Assembly: GCA_020650975.1 (NCBI GenBank) | Contig: JAIPMN010170627.1 | Span: forward strand, 36,734 to 100,733 | DNA from: Apostichopus californicus | Lineage: Eukaryota > Echinodermata > Holothuroidea > Aspidochirotida > Stichopodidae | DNA: 64,000 nt | Direction: 5' to 3' | Shown here: positions 11,742 through 26,966 of the stretch, piece after piece | Layout: each line of letters starts with the position of its first letter | Numbering within the stretch: the stretch's first letter is position 1 | Notes under the pieces: generated by a model | Database searches by the model: none | Told to the model about the DNA's origin: nothing | Seen by the model: only the letters and a program-made list of their open reading frames with translations | Translations under genes and position numbers: made by a program

Positions 11742-14700
11742 CATCAAACTGTTATGGAAATAACATCAAATTCTTTGCAGTAAAATATGAGTTTAGTTTC
11801 TAATGGACATTAATGTGCAACAAGGATACTACTTTGTTGTGCTTCCAAAAAGGACATACAAAAGTATGGCGCGAGAAAGCGGAATATATTACGTACAAAT
11901 ATATATAGGCTGTACTTGCGAAATACATACATAGTTAACTTCAAAAATACATTTTAGACATATTTATATATATGTTTACACATATATATTCCCTGAAAAT
12001 TATATTTATTCCTTTAAAGAATATATTTATATATTCTCCAGGCGTACATAAATTATTTTCTTTATAACTAATATGTATTCTGTAAAAAAATATATATTGT
12101 CATACAGCAAATATTCTGTAAAAAAATATATATTCTGTAACAAAAGCCTTTCCATCAGATTAATGCATCTACTGTATCATGAACACAAGGAAAAAATGCA
12201 TTGTGCTTTTGATGATGTAACAGATGTTTCTTCATGAATCTGACATTGAGGTAGTACAGCATACTTGATCTCGGTACCACAGTAAAAGCATTGCACAGGT
12301 ATGTCAAACAATATATTCACAATGACACTTGCCGACCTCTTACCTGACAGAAGGCTTCTTGTACAAATGGGATATTTCAACATTCCATCTCTCTTGGCTG
12401 AGCCATTGTGTTATGAAGTACTTCATAAATTACTTTTGATCTACATCGAAAAACCAAAAACATTTCATAGTCATAGAAAGGTTAATCCAGTGCATTTATG
12501 AAGAAAAGTACTTACTCTTGTGTCTCAGATATTCCTGTCTGGTCGTAGGTATGTTTTCTGTCAACAAAATATAACATATTCTTGATCCTGACAAATCATC
12601 TCCTTCGGCCAGTCTCGGAATCACTAGATTCTGCCCTTCAGGCTTTAATAGCTGAAAACTAAGCAAGAAGGCAAACATAAATTGCATAACATAGTAGAAC
12701 TCTGCAACATTAACTACTATGAACATTAGTATCAACTCAGCAAACTGCTTGAAGAAAAACCCTGTAAAATCTCGACTCTTAGTTCCTTCGGTGCTTTAAT
12801 CCTACTTAGAACAGTTACCTAATACAAGAGAAATGTGTGACTTTGTTGATGCATTTTTCTGTCCAAAAAGGATTTTATACCATATACACACCCTTTATAA
12901 TACAATAATGTTTTTGCATGTGTGAATGTGGCAATTTACATCACTTTCAGTCTTGTAAATAAAAGCTTTACACTTAACGGAGGATAGGTAGTTGTGAAAA
13001 AATTCGAACCAAACTTTTCAGGACCATCCCTTCCTTTCAGATCTTCACATTTATTCAGCTTGAAGTGAGGGAAATATTCCAGATGCAAATCATGCTACAA
13101 CTTCATAATGAACCACTGTGTTATAGGCAAGGAATCACTGAGCCTTGGGCTTTATAGCTCCTTTCTTTCTGAGTAAGTGCTTTTTGGGGGTGGGGGGAAG
13201 GGGGACTGAGGAAATACAGCATACATACTGGTAACCAAATTTATATTTTGTCTCTATGTAAGAGATGCGAGAAATGGGGCTCTTGTCAGCAGCTAGCTGA
13301 CCAGCAGGCTTTTTGGGATTCCCCTAGTGGTTACAACAGTGTGAGGACAGCTAACCACTATATGTTAAATACAACAGGCTAAATAAAGAATAAGACTTGC
13401 TGTTAGATTCAGTATGTAACTATATTAACTCGGCCTCAACATTTAAGTCAATATGAAACGTCAGAAACATGGCAGGAAGTACACTTCAAATGAATTCACT
13501 GTTAATACAATCATACTTAAAACAGTCCTCAATTACACTTAATTGTGGATAAAGGTTACAATTAACTAGGGGGTGTCAAGTGGCCACAAGACTAGTATAA
13601 ATATTGTGTACACTAATAAAATAATAGATAAGCTTATCTGGCAGGCGGGTCTGTATCTTCCAGTAGCACTGTATTCCTGTCGGCTGTTTGCTTAGTTGTT
13701 GCTGGCTAGAAACTTCTTGACCATGTGAATACGTCCTATACAATGGTTTTTGTGTCCCAAAGTTATTAAATTAAACCGTAGACACCCGATGACTGATATG
13801 CAGCATCATGATAAAAAGGGTCAATGAATGTCCGGCAGATAACAGCAAGTACAAAAAGGGACGGTGGGCGATAGCGATAGATGAACTTCCAGTAAATAAC
13901 AAATAAGTTCGAATGGTGTCCTTCCCAAGGAGAGTAGGAAGTTCAGGTACAATATAATCAAAACAGCGACTAAATGACAGCTCTTCGCTCCATCAATTCC
14001 ATTAGTGTGAATAAGCACAGTAAACAAGATAATTTACAAATAATTCCTCCAACAAATAATTCCTCCAGAAAAGTTAAGATACGTTGTCATCAGACAAGGT
14101 TGACAGCTTAGTTAACAACAACTCTATATATATATATCTACACAGTGGATAAACTTTAACCTCAAGAGTGCCCAGCTTCTACTAATGCCCTGTTGACTGG
14201 CTCACAAGAAAACTGCATCTCTTTTTAAGACTCCTGGAAGTCGCCTCCTAAACCACAGCATATAAACAAGTGACCAACTTAACTCCTCTCATTGGCCCAA
14301 CTACACCCTTGGTCCCAGTAGCAACACTTAGAACCAATGAGGGTTAACTATCCAATACTAATTTGCATACTAATACTGGTACACCCTGTTTCTAAGAAAA
14401 GGGCAAGAAGTTGGGAAGTTGTTTACCACAGACAGAGCAAACAGGCAGAACAAAGAAAGTGATGTTTTCAAAGTTTAATTACTACTTATAAAGAGTAAAA
14501 TGTACACAGCAGATGAAGGAGAGGAAGAAGCATAAATATATCTATATTTATCTGTTTTAACTTTTAATTATCTCAACCATGGCATAATTTAAGCCTGCAG
14601 ACAATCTCCACCTCGATGATTTCGCAACAGTTATGCTATATACTTTAGCTGGAATGCTTGATATATACCGACTTGTAGTCACTGTACCTTATTTGAGATC

Positions 14701-16240
14701 CCTCATCAAGTTTGTCTTTGAATGCAGCTTCCAACTTCATGATGACTTCTTGTGCAGACCAAGATCTTTGCACATAGAACTTGTCTAATATGCAACCTCT
14801 TTAATGAAGCCTTGCTCTTGCGGCTCCTCTGACAGTTGCAGATCTTGAATATTTTAAGAAAGTGAAAGAGTCTGAACCATACAGTATTATCCAATCACTT
14901 TTACATACAATATAGGTGGGTAGTACATTGTACATTTTCTTGGGGCCAAAAAAACAACAAAAAACCTGCAATTTTTTCACTTCAGGTTATTGAAAAGAAA
15001 GTAAACATCATCATGTTTGTAGTTAATTGGTAAACCAGACTGCAAAACTACATTGTGGTTTAGATGATGTTCCATGAATAATCTTCTATGAATGAAACAT
15101 ATTGTAGGCTATATCCAGGATGAACAACATAATTCAATAAAACTAGTAGAGCAAATAGCATTGAGATGTGACAAACAATATTCAAATTGGCAGCTGATGA
15201 CCCAAATGGAAAGTTATTTTTGTACTCAACATACAAATGTTGTGTTTACAGTACAAGGTTTTCACAATTTCACTCCAAGTGACCCCAAATGATCGTTGAC
15301 CTCCACCAAAAACAACGGGCTACTTCTAATCCATATGTTACTCCTACACATCAAATATGAGATTGGCCCAAGCTTCTCTTCCTGAGATATCATGTTTACA
15401 ACAAGTTGTCTCACACACACGCACACACATCCACCTGCATGACTACAAAGGTTGCAAACTTGAAACCAAAAATCAAGTTATAAAAAGCAACATGAACAAT
15501 GTCCAGAAAACTTACATATCGGAGTTTGGAAGAAGAACAACATCCATCGCCTTTCCAGCAGCCTGCTGTGGTGAAGTGTAAGGATGATGTCGTCTCTGAC
15601 CTTGATTTCCAGCTCCTCTACCACGGCCTCTCCTGGATTGATGGCTTGACCCTCTGTCGCCAAATCTGAAAAGGCTCCTAATTTCGGCGTGAGGGCTCTG
15701 GAACACACCTCTGTTGTAGAAAACCCAAAGATTTTCAAATGGTTATCAAAAGGAAGTTTGAATTTTCCAACATCCCATATTGCTGATCAGAAGGGCACAG
15801 GTCTTACTGTAGCTTATTGAGTAATATGTGTCTATTATAATAAAAGGTTGAAACCAAAGTTAAAACCAACACATTCCAGTGATGAAATCTCTTCAGACTT
15901 ACGTGTACTTGACATGAAGGAAATTTTAACGTTGGTTTTTGTTTGAATTTTTTAAGAAAATATTGCTAGCCTACAATACTACAGTACCTTAAGTACTGTG
16001 TAATAATGCACAAAATTAGGTTCTCTTCACATTACTAACTGGAGTGATTAAATATGTAGCTGTCTTTGCACACAGGCTTCTTTTACCCCCCTACGGGGGA
16101 TAATATTATAATTTTATAGAATAGACTTTTTTTTCTACGGAAACTTTTCTATTATTCAGTCAGGGAGATGCTGAGAAGTGAAGTATTATGCAATAACATT
16201 GTGTAGAAGCCATAAATAAACAAGAGGTCGGAACTGAAGA
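11742..16240. other. Long stretch without a recognised gene
   Basis: It contains (TA)n-rich and 'aaaaaaatatatattctgta' repeats (about 11880-12140), a poly-G tract near 13187, 'acaaataattcctcca' twice in tandem at about 14035-14065, and a TGACC-containing dispersed repeat at about 15270-15420. Several 60-100 codon open frames exist, but none has a recognisable domain. The 13.2-14.4 kb part resembles old non-coding repeat DNA, and I could not assign it. Confidence 0.45.
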
Positions 16241-18730
16241 GCCAATTAGGTAGGGATTACTAAAGGGGAGGTATTTGTCGGAATTTTTTATTTGTTCTTA
16301 ATGTATAAGTATAAGTTCACCTGGAGTAGGGGGCTAGACCCACTTAGGAAAAGGATTTTCTATTGGGATGAAGTTTTAAGTAACAGTTTTGAATACAGAA
16401 AGGTTTTGGTTATTTGGGAAGTAAGTTAATGCTACATTGTATTTCAATAGGAGTTTTTCGATCAATGGATCATTCTGTAGGTTGTTTTTATATAGTTTGG
16501 TGTTAAAATTCTACGAGTAGGGTGAATAAATATTTTGTGTTTCCTGCGAGGAGAACGTGAGAGGTAGCTATATATGAAGGGATTTTTCTAGGGCAATTCG
16601 ATAAGCTGTGGTGTGGATTGTATTTAAAATTTGTTTATTGGAATTTGAAATGGTAAGCAAGGAGATACTTCCGTAACTGAGAATTGGTTTTACTTTGGAT
16701 TTGTAGATTTGGATAGTGATTTTCGGAAGGAAATTCTACTTATGTGAGAGGATTTGGATGTATTTAAGGTGGGACCAGCAGCGTCCTGCAGTTTTATTAC
16801 AGTCTAGGTTAAAGGATAATTTACTATCAAAAGTGATATCGAGGGAGAGGCAGTGATTTAAGGTGTTAAAGAGATAAAGATTTTGGAAATATGGTTACGG
16901 TTTTTTGAGTTTTTAAAGAAGAAATTGACTACTTTAGATTTTGAAGGATTTATTTTTATTCTGCACTTAGAGCAGCAGTTTTCGAAATGTGTAATTGCTT
17001 TTTTGACATTGAATTCCGTTATATGAATATTTTTACTGGTGCTCCAAATGGCTATATCGTCAGCGTACTGACTATAGTTGAAATTTTAAAGAGAGGGAAT
17101 GTTTAGATAATTTACAAAAAGGGTGTAGAGGAGGGGGCTGAGAACAGCGCCCCGAGGGGTGCCTGCACGAAGTGGAATAGATTTTGATTGTTGGTTTTTG
17201 TAGTATATTTTTGTGTTGCGATCACTAAGGAAAGAAGTCTGGTTTAATTGGAGGGGAGATTATAGGGGAGTTTAGTAGCTTAGTTCTTATGCCGTTGTGC
17301 CAAGTTTTGTGAAACGCCTTTTCGGCATCAAGGAAGAGGGCAGTGGTATGTTTTTGATGAAGCCGATGCGAATTTGTTCGGAAAGGCGGAGAGTTTGGTT
17401 TAATGCGGATTTGTGTGTTCGAAAACCTGATTGAGACGGGGAAAAGTGATCATTTAGTTCTATGTGAGTTCTAGTGCGGTTATATACTATTCTTTCAAAT
17501 ATCTTGCCTAAGGATGGGAGGAGACTGTTTGGGCGGTAGTTTTGGATTTTGGTGCGGTCTTTATTTGGATTTGTTATTACAATAATTTTCCGTATTTCCA
17601 CGGGGTTGGGAAATAGCCCAGTTTAAGTACTTCGTTAAATAGAGGGATAATATGAGAGTTGATGAATATTGGTGGGTATTTGATAAATATAAGGTAATTT
17701 ATATTGTCATGACCAGGTGAGGATGAATTTTTGCAATTTTTAGTGGCACTATACCAATCGTTTATTTTTTTCTAGTAAGGGCATGTTTTAGTTCAGATAT
17801 CCTAAGGGGTTGGGGATAAAGCTGATTGCGTTTCTAATAATTGTTTGGTCTATTTCTTGTTTTAAACTGTTATCGTAAGGGTGGCCATCGAAGATATTGA
17901 AAATATTTGTTTCAATTACCTTTATTTGGTCTTGAGTATTTCTAATCAGGTTACCTGCATCATCTCTAAGGCCTTGGTCTGAATTACCCGTCTTCGGGTT
18001 TGTAATGGGGTTTATGAGATTTTTGAAATCTTTCGAAAAGTGTTTCGGGTTTTTGTCATTGATTGAATCGCAATTGTTTTGGACTCGTTTTTGGTCGTCC
18101 CCCAATATTTGTCTATTTCTTTGTTTTTAACTTCGTTAATTTTGGTTTTTAGAGTTGGATCTCGGGAGATCATATAGGTTCTACGAAGGCGGCGTCTGAG
18201 TTTAGTTAGTGTAAGAATATTCCTATTTAGATTTCGATTTCTGTTTTTAAGGGGCAATGTTTTTTGAAGGTAGTGAATATATGTTGGGCAATGCTGTCAC
18301 AGTATTTGTGGATGTAATTTAGCTCGTTGTTGTGCTTGTTGTAATTGGGGATAGTGTTATTTTTGAAGAGTTCCTCTTTAAAAGCTGCCCAGTCTGTTTT
18401 ATTGTAATTATACGTTAATTCCTTATTTTGAATGCGATTGAGGTTTATGTCTAGCTCAAAAAGGAGTGGAAATGGTCACTGATTAGGTCATCTTGTAGGA
18501 TTTTAATCGAATGAGTTTTAGTTGCAAGGTGGTTTGAGGTTATGGCGTAGTCCAGTATTATTGTTTATTAGGTTTATCCTAGTGTTTGGTATTTTGGTTA
18601 ATTATTGTTAAGTTGTGTTTATCACATACTTCTAAGAGGGATATGCCTTTCTTCAGATATTTTGGTGCTGCCAAAAATGATGTGGTGGGCGTTTAGATCT
18701 CCTATTTTAGGGCATTGTTATCTAAGTTAT
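16240..18730 (-). mobile_element. Decayed Jockey-like LINE (endonuclease C-terminus and reverse transcriptase)
   Basis: Reading the minus strand from 18.73 kb downward gives the end of an AP-type endonuclease (GDLNAHHIIFGS at about 18667-18702), a Lys/Asn-rich linker, then reverse transcriptase. Recognisable motifs are NYRPNSLLPSLGKIFERIV (about 17480-17540), FSPSQSGFRTHKSALNQTL (17395-17450), the catalytic YADD box (17056-17067) and thumb-like sequence to about 16500. These elements copy their RNA into DNA at a nicked target using their own endonuclease and RT. The 5' part of the endonuclease is missing, so the copy is 5'-truncated. The frame changes several times and in-frame stops are present. 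The 3' boundary is uncertain: a T-run at about 16126 on this strand could be its poly-A. It belongs to a different family from the LINE pieces at 6.7 and 45 kb. Confidence 0.85.
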
Positions 18731-19440
18731 ATACGGAATTTTGGAAAGTTAGAAGCTAGCCGCTATAGACACAAAAGAAACCAATTGCATCATTTGGAAG
18801 CAAGTTCACGTAAAGCAGTCACAGACTTGAACTATATTTGTATTACTAAGTTGAAGTTACAACAAAATTAATTTCTAAGTTAATCTTCACAAAGTTGGGA
18901 CCTTCGCAGTTTGCTATCTATAATAAACTATAACATAACAGCCTTACCAGGCAACACTAGGCCTTTACAATGGGATGAAGGATGTAGGTCTAAGCTAAAT
19001 AAATCCAAAGGCTAAGCAAACAAAGTAGCCCCTATGACTAGTACTACTACTATAACTGCCTAGGCTAGCATAAGGCTTAGCCTAATAATAATATACAGTA
19101 GGCTACAGTAGTGTAGTGTATGAAACTTTCATAGCTTAGCGATTCGGACATGTCTGGCAACTGCTCCTGCAAATCTTTGGACCAAAGCTGAAAAATCATC
19201 TTCGCTGAAATTGTTTCAGGCGTTGTTTGAGCCTGACATTTTGTTATACCTATAGGACTAGAATTATTGTAGGATTATTAAAACTTGAAGTAGAGCCACT
19301 AGATAGCGTACTTCGCACGTGGAAAGACGTCGACAGGTTTAGCGGCCCTATTTGAATTTCGTAGTCCATAGTATGTACCATACCAATACATTCATAGTCT
19401 AGTCGAACCGGTAATCGTGATGTAGACTTGCTCAAGTCGT
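18731..19440. other. Unannotated stretch
   Basis: No gene is recognised. It is rich in 'taggc' and 'gcctag' words, common in the single-copy DNA of this window. Confidence 0.4.
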
Positions 19441-19625
19441 ATAAACTATACATATTGAAGTATAAACTATAACCTATTGGAGTATAAACTATAACCTATA
19501 TATATTCGAGTATAAACTATAACCTATATATATTCGAGTATAAAATATAACATGTTGGGATATAATGTATAACATATATATATGTGAATATAATCTATAT
19601 ATATATATATATATATATATGGTTT
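19440..19625. repeat. AT-rich minisatellite (GTATAAACTATAACCTATATATATTCGA)n and (TA)n
   Basis: Five or six units of 22-28 bp share GTATAAACTATAACC and end in a pure (AT)n run at about 19592-19620. An open minus-strand frame with YIYIYIY is an artefact of the (TA)n. Confidence 0.8.
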
Positions 19626-22600
19626 CATAACCTATATTGGAATATAATTTTGTCATAAACGGCACCTCATACTGTTGCATGTGCTATTTTTTATTCATGA
19701 ATTTAACCAAGAATCTTTATAGGTCGTCAAAAGTGTCAATAAGAGTGTCACAGTAGGCATTTGATAGTCTTCGTATTACTGAATAAAAGAAAAAAATAAA
19801 ATGTGACATTGACATTCAGGTCATTATCTTATTAGTGTTCACATAAAAAAGAATGTAACCTAATATTGCAACAACAAAGAAACATAATCTTTACCGCTGA
19901 TGGTGAACAAAACCTGTGAATTAGATGCAATGCAAATTCTTACCAACAACCAAACAATATCAGAAGTTTACCAGCATATTGTTATTCGATAGTACGGTCA
20001 CATTTGTAATGTTGATTTATCAGGAGCTTTCAAGATTTTAACAATAACTCAATTGTGAGAGTGCAACCCAAACATCCTGAATCATCAGTGTTGGTGCTTA
20101 TCCATACAGATAATTTCCTTAAGCAAACTTGCATGAAGCCCTGTCCCCTTATAAATAATGACAATTTGAAAACTGAGCATGACTTCATTACGTCACCAGC
20201 AATTTCATGCCATAGATGAAGATTATGTGGGAAAACGCTTTCAAATATAGAATCCATGCCTATAAGACTGCGATGTATAGCCTGTTAGCCGTTGTAAAGT
20301 CACCAGAGATATATTTAGAAAGTGCCAGACACGGCAGGGAGAAGTTATGCCTGTGTCACATTCGGTTAATAAATGAGTTCTTTGTATGTCACATTCACGA
20401 GCACAAACAACGAGACCCCTTCAGTGCCACAAATTTATGTTTTCATTTATAAAAAAGTGACATGAATTTATTACTCCAATCTTCTCAATCACTTAACGAT
20501 ACTCAGTCGGAGATCTGCCCCCGTGACCTCGGATTTTTTTTACCGATTTTGCATATCATTACGTTTGAATTACGGCGGTCGCGTAAGGCTGCACGCATAG
20601 AGTTTTCAGATAACCATATATTGCGAAATATGACTCAAAAAGTCCAAAAAAAGACACATGCGCGTAGAAAAAAAAACAATATTTAATGCATAGGTGGAAT
20701 GTTATGTTGAAATTTCGTCAATATTGCCGGAGAAATTAGGCCAAGAAAAATTTATAGCAGTTCCACGATCTTGCCGGTGCCGAAGGATGCTTAAAAATCA
20801 GTCCTAAAACACGATTAAGCCTCAAAATAACTCGAAAGTGACCCGAATATTACGTTAAGTGAAATACCTTTTGGATTTTGTCGCATTCAGAACATCAAAC
20901 ATCTTAAGACGGCTAGTCACAGTTCGTAAAGAAGCAGATTATGCGTTCGTTAGCTTGTCTGGTGACCATATTGAATTTCGACTTTCAGCGATATTTAAGC
21001 TGAACATTTTCTCTCGTGGTTTCATCGCATGTGTAAACTATACATTATATCGTTTTAGATCGGCGCGTTTCTCCTAATGGAGGTAGGGATGAGTAGATAG
21101 AATGTAAAATGCAATTTCAAATCACTTCAACTTTAAGTGGGGGTAAACGAGCGTTGGATTCTTCCCTAGTATACATGCATGTCGAAAGCTATGGCAGGAG
21201 AGGTGGGAAGTGGAGACGGGTGGTGGGTCAGATGGGCACACCTAGGTGAGGCTCGTGGGCACAATATCCGAAGTAAAGCGGGCAATGGGCCGTAATGGAT
21301 TTATTTCATGGGAATGCTCAAGTAGTTTATTCTGTAGTATAGAAGCATATCAACTCCCCTACCCCCCCCCCCCCCATTCCACCATGGGGAGCATTTCTTT
21401 TTTATAACACTGGTTGCTGACAATGACTCACACCAATCAAAGAAAAAAATACAACTTTGAATTCCTTTTCAACATTTTTATTCATTGATAGAATATGTTG
21501 ATGGCAAATAAAAATTGATATGAATAGCAACAAGGAGATTATCCGCACAAGTTTAAGTACATGGAAAGGTCATATGAAAACAAAGAAACATGAAGCGGCT
21601 TATAGCAAAGATTTTCTCACAAATATGCTCATATGATATCAAGCAAACGCTGACAGTGGTAAAAACCAAAACAAAGGAGGTAAATAAACTGTCCCGCATT
21701 CACAAATGTTACAATCAACCACTCAGCAAAGACCTGACTCTTTACCACTTCATAGTAGCCTATCTGAATAGGCCAGGAGAGACTGGTTGTTGCTTTGAAC
21801 AAGGCTCAAACTATATGCAAGTTTACACTTCAGCAATACCTACACACATGCAGAACATCAGAAGTAATGTTCTTCACTTAAGTGATCAGACTCCACTCAT
21901 TACGACTGCAGTGCAGCAATCCTTAATAGGTCAATGGACCTGGATACTGTTTGATTTTGAGCTTGGTTCCTAGTGCATGTGAGGAGTTCACTGTAGCATA
22001 TGAACCACACAGCGCAACTTAAATGTGAGAATGATGAGCAGTTTATGTGTTTTTTCTCAATACTAAATGACCAACTGGACCGCAAATAAAGTTCTCACTC
22101 CGCATGGGGATATTAGTCTAAGGAGTGACTCCAGTCATTACCACTGCCTTGCAGCGATTCTCATCGTGTCAGAAACCTTAGTGGTATAATCTAGCATCAC
22201 TAACAAGCAGAAAATAACCTATGAGTGAGATCTTTTATACAAGCATAAGCATCACAAGGCAAGATGTGTGCACACAATTTCGTTTGCAAATACAGTCTAC
22301 AAATCATAGAGTTCCACAAAACTGCTTTGCTGTGGCAAAATCGGAACTTACAACAGAATCTGTAACAAGTACTATGCCACTACAAAAAACTGTATCATAT
22401 AAAAAGTTTTTAAAAGATCATAAAAAAGAAATAACATAATAATTAACTTCTACATGAAAGTTACCACACTTTTTTCGGAAAGGCACACCATCTCTAGTGC
22501 AATTGATATGAAAGCCAAACCATGCTTAGAAGTTACAAGATAACATTTAGTGAGGAAGGACATGAAGTTTATTACCTTGTATCAGTTTGACTATGTAATG

Positions 22601-25600
22601 AGGAAGACATCTATATGGTGAGGTTAGAATACATGTGTGACCAAATTGGCAAATGGCAGTGACAAAAATGACAGACAAATATATGTTAAATACCAAGGTC
22701 TTCAAATATGTACTTTGCAACTTTCAGATAATGGTTGGCTGCTTGTGGTATGAAAGTATATGATACGTAAACATAGAAAAGAGCATACTTTTTTAGCAGT
22801 ATAATAAAATGTAACATTTCATAAATACCTGGCCATAATCATCAATAGCTGTGAAGGTAATGAATGCCGAGGTAGAAAAGCACACTCACAAAATACATAT
22901 ATAATCATAATCAAGGTAACCTGGCTGTACAACTAATGAGCAAAATGATCATTTTAGTAATGTGAAAGGAGTATAGTTGAACTGATTATTATGAAAACAA
23001 AAGAGTATATGTCCATCCACATTTCATACTGCAAAATGTAATACATTGTACTATTTGTAATAAAAATGAAAGAAAGCATATGTTTTAGCTGTTGAACTGT
23101 ACAAGTAATGCATAAGTGTGACCACTTTCATAAAAGTAATATGGCTGCTCTAGGTAGTACTGTTTATCGAATGAAAAAAGAAGAAGAGGGAAACAGAGAT
23201 ATATCTTTTAAATGAAATGGTATAAGTATGTGAACTCTTTCAAACGGACAAAAACAACATTATAGTGCTACTGCTAGAAAGCATGGAATCAAGTGATACA
23301 CTGAATACAAACATAATTCTACAGTACTTACAGGAGAACTTGCAAGAGAGCAAGGCATCCTCTTTGGCAATGGTCAACGAAGTTTAAAAAAAGCATCTAT
23401 AGGATGCGATTGCACCCACCAGACAAGAGTATTTCGTGTTGCATTATGTACGGTTATTAGAAGTGAAAGAAGTTAACATTTCCGCAACACAAGATGTGCA
23501 GTGACTATATGCATACATAAAGGTTTTGATCAATATAGAATTCTGATCTCATTTGAAGCAAATGTACAGGAATGCTTTTCGCAGTTTGTAGGCAAGTTAT
23601 AGAAAATGGCCAAAAACTCGAGTATTAAATAATAAATGGGTGTGACCACTTTTGCAAAGATTAATATAATAGGTGTTGTGCAAAAGCTATGGAAACATTT
23701 TGCAAGACAAGTCATTAGAAGTAACCCAATGGAAACTTGTCGTAATGCAGTTAAATATATATATACCCATCACTATAAAAATAATAAAACCCTAATTTCT
23801 CAAAGAAATTGTTCTTTCTTTTGACAATATCTTTCAATGAATACAAGATATATAAATTAAAAAACATTTTCTTCAAACAGAATACCTAATCATTCATGGA
23901 TAGGACTTCCCATAGAAGATCAGTTTTCAAAACTGACAGTTATACTACACATGTTTTAACATATCCATCTCAACCCTCCTTCTACCAACCCCCTACCAAA
24001 AAAATACCAACAACAGAGTAAAGACTCTGCATGCAGTTACTTGTTGTTTGGAAAATGAAATATTCATTGCTTTCTTCCTGTACTAGGCAATCTTGAAAGG
24101 AATTGTCTGGTGAAAGAATTTGATACGTTGTACTATAGTTCTACATTTTCTCTTTCTAACCATGTGGAAATTGTCCCCATTCGATGTTTTCTCCTTGTAG
24201 AAATCCGGTTTTCAAATTCACCAGTTTCTCACCAAAAGTACCGTTTGTTCGAACGCATCGATTTGGTGGTTGACGTAGCGCTGGCAAATAGACAAAACAG
24301 GCGACTTGAAGTTACCACTCCCATTTCCGCAGCAAATAAACTCTGACGTGTACACGCACATGTGATTGCCCATTTTATATTACGTATATGCTCGCGAACG
24401 TATATCCTACCATGCCCAGTTGGTGTACTTGTATAGCGTTGCACAAAATACACGCTCGCACTCAAACCACAGTTCATAAACTGTTCTTCGAAATCGCTGA
24501 AATAAAATCCACGGATCAAATTTACAATGAAAGGAAACTTGAAAAGTATTTGGAACACCGAAAGATGAAACTTGCGAGATCGTTGTCAGAGCAGAATGTA
24601 GTACCGAGAAGCTTAGGCTTCGCAGAACTGTCCGATTGTAAACGTTAGGGTAGCCTACATGCGAACATTCTTCGCGTAGGAGCTGGATAGCGCGATGTAT
24701 AAAGAACGAAGAGTCTGCTGTTCAAACTAATGTTGTGTTACACAAAGACCACCGATCTACTACATATATGGCGGCTTAAGGGGTTTTGGAAAACATATCT
24801 AATTTATAACAAATTTCAGCGAAAATTAAGGAACAAATTAATCTGCATACAAACGCGGTTTTTCTTGTGATTACTGTAGGTACTGTACGGAGCGTGGGTT
24901 ATGTCGCAATCTGCATTAGCGTAGATGACGTAACGTTCTGTACTGTTCAAATCATATTGGAAGTGTCCATCCTTAACGATTAAAAAATCGTTTCTCTGTC
25001 AAACGCAATATTAGCGTTCTCATACTTTCACAACATGTTTGGAAAATTATTTATAATTCTTTAAGGTAACTTCTTTGGGCCACCAGACAATCCTTTTAAC
25101 CAGTACTAACAAGTTGAAATGTTAGGTTACTTCAAAAAAGAAAGAAAAAACTCAAAATTCTCTTTAACGGGGAAACATGTTTTGGTCTCCGAAGTAAGAT
25201 GCAGTAATGAAAAAGACAACAGTCAAGCATTTGCATGATGCCTACCATTACAGTGGAAGCTTTTTATACCACAACATTGGACAGAAACATATGTGACAGA
25301 CAGAAAACTGTACTTGGAATGTGAGGAAAGACAAATCACAAACAAACAGTACAACAATGTTACATCAAGAAACAACACATTCTCGCAAACAAAAAGAACA
25401 GCCTGTGACTGAAAAGAAGGCAAGTGGTGACGTGAAAGACTTGATACTGGAGTGACGATAAAGTATTATTATTATGAACCATAGCCACAAAAAGCTGACA
25501 GGGCTGATGAAAAGCTACAGTATTTAGTACATGTACAAACACACAAATTGGAAACTGAAAAAAGGGTTACTTTTCGGAATTCTGTCACTTTGAATTAAGG

Positions 25601-26960
25601 GCTGAAAACTATGGAGTGAGAAATCAGCAATGACAATTGGCGTAGCTGAAATATACCAGTTAGTTCCAGCCTGTTCAACCTTTTATGATAAACAATGAGC
25701 TGCCTCCATACAGGATTGATTATTTTAAAGAAAGATTTCTTAAAGCAATCAACAATCAGTCTGAATGCTTGACAATAGTGGTCATTATGAAAGCAAATTG
25801 TGCTAAAATTTCATACATGTATAAAAAGTAAAAAGTTCACAAAAATGTTGACTAAAGGTTGATATGTGTTATAAGTATGAAGGCAACCCATTGTGGTTTT
25901 CATACACTACCTGTAAACTTGCTATCAAACAAGTAGACTCTTTGCTTCTGCTCATAATGTGGAAAGAAAAATAAGTAAAGGTTTATCATGTGGCAGGCCC
26001 AAAAAGCAGGCACCCCAACAAAGGCAACAATAACAATATCCAAGTGATATAGGTTCTGTAGTCTGCAAGTTCTCAATACCCATTTTCATTATCAGATTCC
26101 AAGTCCTGTACCTCTGACCCACTCTCCGAATTTTAGAACAACCTTTTCCTACAGCCTACAAAAGGCTAATGGCTGGCCTTTAGAAATTAACCCAACTACA
26201 TGCCTACTCCTAGGTAAGCCTGCTAAGATTAAAAAACATGTCTGAAATGGTATAGCCTAGTATAGGAATAAGTTAGGTTATTGCTTGTACTTTTGTCAAT
26301 TTTCGGCCTCAAGAAAGTTTGAAATACTACGAGTACGACTTAAAAAACATCATACAACTGCTATAGTTATAGATCTAAACTTGGCTCTAGAAGTAGGGAC
26401 ACAGGACTATGCAAGGAGCAATAACAACCAGGGATACCTAACTAATAAATAAGCAAGGAGTCTGTGAGTGTGAGCAAACATATTTTAATTTCAGATAAGA
26501 GAAATAGGTTAGGTAGTAAGTAATATCAGAGAGTGTGTCACTCATTCTAACTTGGTACCATAGTATTACTAGGCCTATTAACTTACCAACACACTATGTA
26601 TGCCCAGGCACTCCTGGGCCTACTCCAAATCCTATTCATAATTTACCCTGTGCTTATGCACTCCTGTAGGCTGTAGCCTAGGACAGTTTTGTGTACGAAC
26701 TAGTACTATAACAAGTTAATATACATAGGCTTAGGCTACTGACAAATACTGTGTACTCAGTAGCTTTGTTAATGCGATTGCGAAGCCTAAGTACTAATCG
26801 CTTCGTGTAGTGTATACGATAGGATACAAATAAAAGACCCAAGCAACACGTTTAGAGTCTCATTTTCACCAGACAAAAAATAACCTCATTTAACTGTGAA
26901 ACGATTCCACGTTGTGGTATATTGTAGAATAAAATGTTTTATACCAGAAAATACACTCTT
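19626..26960. other. Long stretch without a recognised gene
   Basis: I find no protein family here despite several open frames of 60-130 codons (for example 21590-21973 plus, 24110-24648 plus). Contents seen: a poly-C tract at 21362-21375; a region at about 22440-23720 with loosely repeated phrases such as 'gtgtgaccactttt.c' and 'tttgcaaa'; and AT-rich runs at 23750-23770. A spliced host gene with short exons cannot be excluded from sequence alone. Confidence 0.4.
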
Positions 26961-26966
26961 TGGTTC

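Noticed and set aside
13140-14400. Possible long terminal repeat or old retroelement
   Set aside because: No second copy in the window, no TG...CA ends that I could pair and no coding motif.
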